From positions 1 to 10,113 of the forward strand of contig CAJJTI010000062.1 of assembly GCA_905194705.1 (NCBI GenBank): a stretch of 10,113 nucleotides of DNA, written 5' to 3'. A program made the position numbers and the translations under genes. Below, piece after piece: positions 7,234 through 10,113 of this stretch (its first letter is position 1; each line of letters opens with the position of its first letter). Under the pieces are notes generated by a model. It made no database searches and had not been told where the DNA came from. It saw only the letters and a list, made by a program, of their open reading frames with translations. The DNA is from an uncultured Solobacterium sp. (GTDB taxonomy: Bacteria > Bacillota_I > Bacilli_A > Erysipelotrichales > Erysipelotrichaceae).

Positions 7234-7677
7234 ATGAACAAAAGATACGAAAACTTAGATACAAATATCTCTCGTATTGAGCGATCACTACAGAAGATTA
7301 AAGAAAAAGAAATGAATTCATTTCACTTAAAAGGTTCTTCCATCCGCATTTTATTAATATTAAATGAACAGGAAGAAGGTTTAACTGCTGCAAAGCTCTG
7401 TAAAATAACGAGTTTTGATAAAGCTCATATTTCAAGAGTTCTAAAAGACTTAAAAGCACAAGAACTTATCTCTCAATCTGAAAACAAATATGCTTCATTA
7501 ATTAAACTCACAGAGAAAGGTAAAGAAATATGCATATTTGCACTTCAAAAAATAGATTTCTATGTCCAAAAAGCCGGTAACAATCTAGATGATGAAGAAA
7601 GAAAAGTATTTTACAAAGTACTTTCTACTATTGCATCTAATTTAGAAGATATATGTAAAGAGGAGACGAACAAATGA
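7234..7677 (+). CDS. MarR-family winged-helix transcriptional regulator
   Basis: A 147-residue cytoplasmic DNA-binding protein of normal MarR length. N-terminal helix about 5-30 and C-terminal helices about 100-145 should form the dimer interface. The winged helix-turn-helix lies in the middle: LTAAKLCKITSFDKAHISRVL (about 50-70) gives the helix-turn-helix with its recognition helix, and residues 80-96 form the wing, ending in the family-typical KLTEKGKEI. The ATG at 7234 has no SD and lies about 8 bases after the -10 box. A later ATG (codon 27) would remove the dimerisation helix and is less likely. It overlaps degV by ATGA, so the two are co-expressed. Zinc ligands expected of AdcR/ZitR are not apparent. 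A lipid or acyl-type ligand is suggested only by the DegV partner. Confidence 0.9.
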   Translation: MNKRYENLDTNISRIERSLQKIKEKEMNSFHLKGSSIRILLILNEQEEGLTAAKLCKITSFDKAHISRVLKDLKAQELISQSENKYASLIKLTEKGKEICIFALQKIDFYVQKAGNNLDDEERKVFYKVLSTIASNLEDICKEETNK

Positions 7678-8525
7678 TTGAAATTATTACTGATTCTACA
7701 AGCGATATTACACTTCAAGAAGCTAAAAAATATGGCATTACAGTTGTACCTTTAACCGTACACTTTGGCGATGAAGAATTTTTAGATGGTGTAACAATTA
7801 CCCCTCATGAGTTTTATGAAAAATTAATTGAATGTGAACAATTACCTAAAACAAGCCAAGCAACCCCATTTGCCTATGCAGAAGCTTATCAAAAAGCATA
7901 TGACGAAGGAAAAGACATTCTTGTTATTACAATTAGCAGTAAATTATCCGGGTGTTACCAAAGTGCAGTAAATGCTTCCAGCGAATTTGACAGTCATATT
8001 TCTATTATTGACTCAGAAAATGCTGCAATTGCTGAAAAAGCACTTGTATTAAAAGCTGTTGAATTAAGAGATAAAGGTTGTTTTTTAGAAGAAATGACAG
8101 CTAAATTAGAAGAAGCAAAAAAACATTTACATCTTCTTGCACTACTCAATACACTTGAATATCTAAAGAAAGGTGGACGAATCTCTGCTGCAGCTGCATT
8201 AGCTGGATCAATTATTGGGATTAAACCAGTTATCACAATTAAAGATGGAGTAGTTGAAGTCGTTGGTAAAGCACGTGGTTCAAAAACAGGCAGCAACATG
8301 TTAAGTAAATTTATCAACGAATCTGGTCAAATTAACTTTAATGAACCTTTATGTTTAGGCTATACAGGTAATGATCCTCATCCGTTAAATAAATATATCG
8401 AAGATAGTAAAGAGTTATATAAAGACTATAACAAAGACTTTGATATTACCGTTATCGGCGGTGCAATTGGTACACATGCTGGTCCTGGATGTATTGCTAT
8501 AGCTTACTTTGATAAATTAGATTAG
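7674..8525 (+). CDS. DegV-family (FakB-like) fatty-acid-binding protein
   Basis: A 283-residue soluble protein of normal DegV/FakB length. Family members bind one fatty acid and, with the kinase FakA, present it for phosphorylation to acyl-phosphate for phospholipid synthesis. Visible motifs are TDSTSD (6-11), TSQATP (60-65), ISSKLSGCYQSA (87-98), the LEYLKKGGRIS segment (161-171) and the C-terminal GAIGTHAGPGC (263-273). The Ser and His positions that touch the carboxylate in FakB (Ser92-Gly93 and His268) appear conserved. GAGGAG lies about eight bases before the ATG, which overlaps the marR stop as ATGA. No fakA lies in the window, and paralogues differ in acyl-chain preference, so the ligand cannot be read from sequence. 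A terminator follows directly. Confidence 0.92.
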   Translation: MIEIITDSTSDITLQEAKKYGITVVPLTVHFGDEEFLDGVTITPHEFYEKLIECEQLPKTSQATPFAYAEAYQKAYDEGKDILVITISSKLSGCYQSAVNASSEFDSHISIIDSENAAIAEKALVLKAVELRDKGCFLEEMTAKLEEAKKHLHLLALLNTLEYLKKGGRISAAAALAGSIIGIKPVITIKDGVVEVVGKARGSKTGSNMLSKFINESGQINFNEPLCLGYTGNDPHPLNKYIEDSKELYKDYNKDFDITVIGGAIGTHAGPGCIAIAYFDKLD

Positions 8526-8529
8526 TTAT

Positions 8530-8556
8530 AAGCTGCTTTTTGCAGCTTTTTCTTTT
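8530..8556 (+). terminator. Intrinsic terminator of marR-degV
   Basis: AAGCTGC (8530-8536) and GCAGCTT (8542-8548) form a 7-bp stem around a five-T loop. A T-rich tail with a single C interruption follows to 8556. It begins five bases after the degV stop. Confidence 0.85.
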
Positions 8557-8581
8557 CATATCTCTATTAATTCTTTATCAT
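8553..8581 (+). promoter_or_regulatory. Probable promoter for the HAD phosphatase gene
   Basis: TTTTCA (8553-8558, 4 of 6 matches to the -35 consensus) is followed after 17 bases by TATCAT (8576-8581, 5 of 6). Transcription near 8588 would leave a leader of about 20 bases with the SD. The -35 box overlaps the T-tail of the preceding terminator. Confidence 0.5.
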
Positions 8582-8608
8582 TAAATAACGAAATCAAGTG
8601 AGGTGCTT

Positions 8609-9373
8609 ATGAAAGCTATTTGTTTTTTTGATGTAGATGATACACTTGTTCCTTTTGGCTTAAATGATATTAGAGAACAAGAAAAAAAGATATTAAATCA
8701 ATTACTGGAAAATGGGCATTATATTTTTGTTAATACTGGTAGAACTCGTTCTTTTATTCCAAGTTTTTTATTAGACTTCCCATTTTCCGGATATGCAGCA
8801 GGTTGTGGAACATATATTGAAATTAACCATCAACTAAAACACTTTTATGAATTCGACCAAAATACAGGAAAAGAAATTATTAAGGATTTACAAAAATATA
8901 ACTTATCTGCCATCTTAGAAGGCCACTCTTCAAATACATTTATTCATGAAACAAATCATCCAGTAATGGAAGCTTTACGAAAAGTATATAAAGAACAAAA
9001 TGTAACTGTAAGTAATCCATCAGATGAAAACTGCAGATTTTCAAAATTCAATATTTTCCCAAATGAAAATGGTGATATCGATACTTTTATCAAGAAATAT
9101 GAATCTTCTCTTGAATTTATATCTCGCCACCATAACTTCTATGAAGTTACGCCAAAAGATTACTCAAAAGGTACAGCTGTAACAACTATCGCAAATGATT
9201 TAAATATCCCTATTGAAAATTGTTATTGTTTTGGTGACAGCACAAATGACTTAAGCATGTTAAAAGCTGTAAAACATTCTATCGTTATGGGTAATGGTGA
9301 TGAAAAAGCAAAAGAAATTGCTGAATTTGTCACACATGACTGTGCAGATGATGGTATAGAATACGCTTGCTAG
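8609..9373 (+). CDS. Cof-type HAD-superfamily phosphatase
   Basis: A 254-residue soluble HAD hydrolase of the Cof/YidA-like subfamily, which dephosphorylates sugar phosphates, flavin or other small phosphates with Mg2+. Motif I FFDVDDT supplies the nucleophile Asp8 and acid/base Asp10. Motif II is NTGR (Thr43). Residues 80-175 form the C2-type cap. The motif III lysine is probably Lys187 in YSKGTAV. Motif IV GDSTND (209-214) gives Asp210 and Asp214. All catalytic residues are intact. I chose the ATG at 8609: GAGG at 8600-8603 fits it, while the GTG at 8603 overlaps that SD. The gene has its own probable promoter and ends 10 bases from the convergent lipoprotein gene. Substrate cannot be inferred from sequence or neighbours. 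Confidence 0.92.
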   Translation: MKAICFFDVDDTLVPFGLNDIREQEKKILNQLLENGHYIFVNTGRTRSFIPSFLLDFPFSGYAAGCGTYIEINHQLKHFYEFDQNTGKEIIKDLQKYNLSAILEGHSSNTFIHETNHPVMEALRKVYKEQNVTVSNPSDENCRFSKFNIFPNENGDIDTFIKKYESSLEFISRHHNFYEVTPKDYSKGTAVTTIANDLNIPIENCYCFGDSTNDLSMLKAVKHSIVMGNGDEKAKEIAEFVTHDCADDGIEYAC

Positions 9374-9383
9374 CATTATGGCC

Positions 9384-9755
9384 TTATTTAATTGGAAGCC
9401 ATGCTATATCATAACGGATTTTCTGATTTTCAACATTTGTAACAAGTAACATACTAGTAAGAACATCGTCGTCCAGTTTGTATCCTTGTTTTTCTAAGTG
9501 ACTTAATGGCTCTTCAAGCCATTTTTTTGTATCTATTTCTACAGCTGAACCACTAATAATTGTTTCTATACATTTGCATGATGGATAATATGTCACAGAG
9601 TCTGTTTTCTCCAACTTTAGAAATTTAAAATCATCAGCAGAGATAATATTTGCAATATTTACATTCATTACATCATCATTACTTGTTTTAGATCCGCAAC
9701 TTGCTAAAGATAATAGCATAGCTGCACTTAATAAATAACTATATAATTTCTTCAT
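9384..9755 (-). CDS. Small predicted lipoprotein of unknown function
   Basis: A 123-residue secreted lipoprotein; I do not recognise the family. The signal peptide is classic: MKK, a hydrophobic core (about 5-16) and lipobox LASC with the lipidated Cys20. The mature part of about 100 residues is acidic and hydrophilic, with no transmembrane helix. It carries a Cys-Lys-Cys motif (Cys60, Cys62) that could bind a metal or form a disulfide, and a Trp at 79 and 119. The ATG at 9755 is chosen because SD GGAGGG (9760-9765) lies four bases ahead. The in-frame ATG at 9767 overlaps that SD and would lengthen the signal peptide by four residues. It is monocistronic, convergent with the HAD gene and divergent from a membrane protein gene, behind an elaborate promoter region. 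Confidence 0.85.
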   Translation of the reverse strand: MKKLYSYLLSAAMLLSLASCGSKTSNDDVMNVNIANIISADDFKFLKLEKTDSVTYYPSCKCIETIISGSAVEIDTKKWLEEPLSHLEKQGYKLDDDVLTSMLLVTNVENQKIRYDIAWLPIK

Positions 9756-9759
9756 ATGT

Positions 9760-9765
9760 CCCTCC
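9760..9765 (-). promoter_or_regulatory. Ribosome binding site GGAGGG for the lipoprotein gene
   Basis: Read on the minus strand, GGAGGG is followed by ACAT and then ATG (9755-9753). This selects the downstream ATG over the one at 9767, which shares its bases with the SD. Confidence 0.75.
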
Positions 9766-9774
9766 ATAAATCAC

Positions 9775-9803
9775 AATAAAGTAGGAAGTAACTTCCGAGT
9801 CAA
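9775..9803 (-). promoter_or_regulatory. Promoter of the lipoprotein gene
   Basis: On the minus strand the -35 box is TTGACT (9803-9798). A 17-base spacer leads to TTTATT (9780-9775), or a 19-base spacer to TATTGT (9778-9773); each has 4 of 6 consensus matches. The transcript would start about 12 bases before the ATG, leaving just enough room for the SD. Confidence 0.6.
9784..9796. promoter_or_regulatory. 13-bp palindrome inside the lipoprotein promoter spacer
   Basis: GGAAGTAACTTCC is a perfect 6-1-6 palindrome lying wholly between the -35 and -10 boxes. This is the position used by MerR-family activators and many repressors. The regulator is not in the window. Confidence 0.55.
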
Positions 9804-9808
9804 TTGTT

Positions 9809-9826
9809 TTGTTAAATATTTAGCAA
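9809..9826. promoter_or_regulatory. Rex-like redox operator
   Basis: TTGTTAAATATTTAGCAA matches the clostridial-type Rex consensus TTGTTAANNNNTTAACAA at 13 of its 14 defined positions. Rex is a repressor that leaves DNA when NADH is high. The site lies 5 bases upstream of the lipoprotein -35 box and about 68 bases before the start of the divergent membrane gene. AT richness raises the chance of coincidence. Confidence 0.5.
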
Positions 9827-9849
9827 ATTATTTTCTTAATATTAAACAA
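9809..9849. repeat. 12-bp inverted repeat with 17-base centre
   Basis: TTGTTAAATATT (9809-9820) and AATATTAAACAA (9838-9849) are inverted copies matching at 11 of 12 positions. The left arm is also the left part of the Rex-like site, so the pair may be two half sites or a weak second operator. No other gene or signal lies in this spacer. Confidence 0.45.
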
Positions 9850-9878
9850 ATCCTAATAATTTCTTTTTTTATTTCTTC

Positions 9879-9884
9879 TATAAT
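9879..9884 (+). promoter_or_regulatory. -10 box TATAAT for the right-end membrane protein gene
   Basis: A perfect TATAAT lies 9 bases ahead of the ATG. No good -35 box is found 16-18 bases upstream, and there is no TGn extension. A transcript from this site would begin near 9891, giving a leader of about three bases. Confidence 0.5.
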
Positions 9885-9893
9885 GTCAGTTGT

Positions 9894-10113
9894 ATGAAAG
9901 TAGCGTTAAAAAATATATTTACAAATATTTCAATCATATTATCTATATTTATCTATGTATTATTATTTTATTTTTCTTTAACCGAAACTTCAGTTATAGA
10001 CTATGACATGAATGAATATAGCTATTTTGTAAAAGATAACGTTTTAGTAAATCTCTTTTTCTTATTTATTTATATTTATATTATTTACACTATTTCTTCA
10101 TATCTATACAAAT
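9894..10113 (+). CDS. Partial polytopic membrane protein of unknown function
   Basis: An open frame of 73 codons from ATG 9894 runs off the right edge. It begins MKVALKNIFTNISIILSIFI. Two hydrophobic segments are visible (about residues 10-30 and 52-72), separated by a polar loop of about 20 residues (ETSVIDYDMNEYSYFVKDN) that is probably external. The pattern is that of the N-terminus of a multi-spanning protein, for example a membrane glycosyltransferase or transporter, but nothing identifies the family. No SD precedes the ATG, and a TATAAT box lies 9 bases upstream, so the mRNA may be leaderless. The gene is divergent from the lipoprotein gene and shares its 138-base control region. Confidence 0.6.
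   Translation, partial: MKVALKNIFTNISIILSIFIYVLLFYFSLTETSVIDYDMNEYSYFVKDNVLVNLFFLFIYIYIIYTISSYLYK

Noticed and set aside
7103..7288. Minus-strand 61-codon frame crossing the divergent promoter region
   Set aside because: It would cover both promoters and the MarR operator, and has no SD or plausible product.
7234..7677. Assigning the MarR gene as fabT or adcR
   Set aside because: The operator differs from the FabT motif, and the AdcR zinc-binding residues are not apparent, so no gene symbol is warranted.
7994..8317. Minus-strand open frame opposite degV
   Set aside because: Antisense to conserved DegV motifs; no promoter, SD or recognisable domain.
9372..9405. Hairpin between the HAD and lipoprotein genes as a bidirectional terminator
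   Set aside because: The stem needs a 3-base bulge and a 15-base loop, and no T-tract follows on either strand.
1..10113. Defence system, CRISPR, prophage or insertion sequence
   Set aside because: I see no repeat arrays, transposase or recombinase motifs, terminal inverted repeats, or toxin/nuclease genes; gene content is core or simple accessory.

Overview
The window is an ordinary chromosomal core region of a low-GC Gram-positive bacterium (Bacillota). The evidence is the AT-rich sequence, strong GGAGG-type Shine-Dalgarno (SD) sites and the yybS-gdpP-rplI-dnaB and walJ gene block. TGA is used as a stop (M23 gene, gdpP, marR), so this is not a code-4 mollicute. The compacted gene order and the LysM/G5/M23 gene fit an Erysipelotrichia-like lineage, but that assignment is only an inference. 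There are no tRNA or rRNA genes, CRISPR arrays, insertion sequences or prophage genes. No stretch over 300 bases lacks a gene.

Left two-thirds (1-7088, minus strand): one tightly packed operon read from right to left: yybS, gdpP, rplI, dnaB, a LysM-G5-M23 cell-wall hydrolase, walJ and the start of a membrane-anchored protein that is probably HtrA-like. Junctions are overlaps or 3-base gaps, and the only promoter I see is an extended -10 site ahead of yybS. The operon joins c-di-AMP turnover (GdpP), translation (L9), replication (DnaB helicase) and cell-wall metabolism (M23 hydrolase, WalJ).

Centre (7089-7233): a divergent control region. It holds the yybS promoter, a consensus promoter for a MarR-type regulator, a perfect 16-bp palindrome over that promoter's -35 box, and a second cluster of inverted and direct repeats. 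The marR start codon lies about 8 bases after the -10 box, so its mRNA may be leaderless. marR overlaps a degV/fakB-like gene by ATGA, which suggests a regulated fatty-acid-binding module. It ends in a clear intrinsic terminator.

Right end (8553-10113): a Cof-type HAD phosphatase gene with its own promoter runs convergently, with a 10-base gap, into a small lipoprotein gene on the minus strand. Upstream of the lipoprotein, the 138-base spacer carries a 13-bp palindrome between its -35 and -10 boxes and a near-consensus Rex-type (NADH-sensing) operator. A divergent polytopic membrane protein gene, also possibly leaderless, runs off the window end.

I did not find a wholly new system. The most interesting material is regulatory: the MarR-DegV unit, the Rex-like site with the in-spacer palindrome, and the 65-base walJ/htrA overlap.
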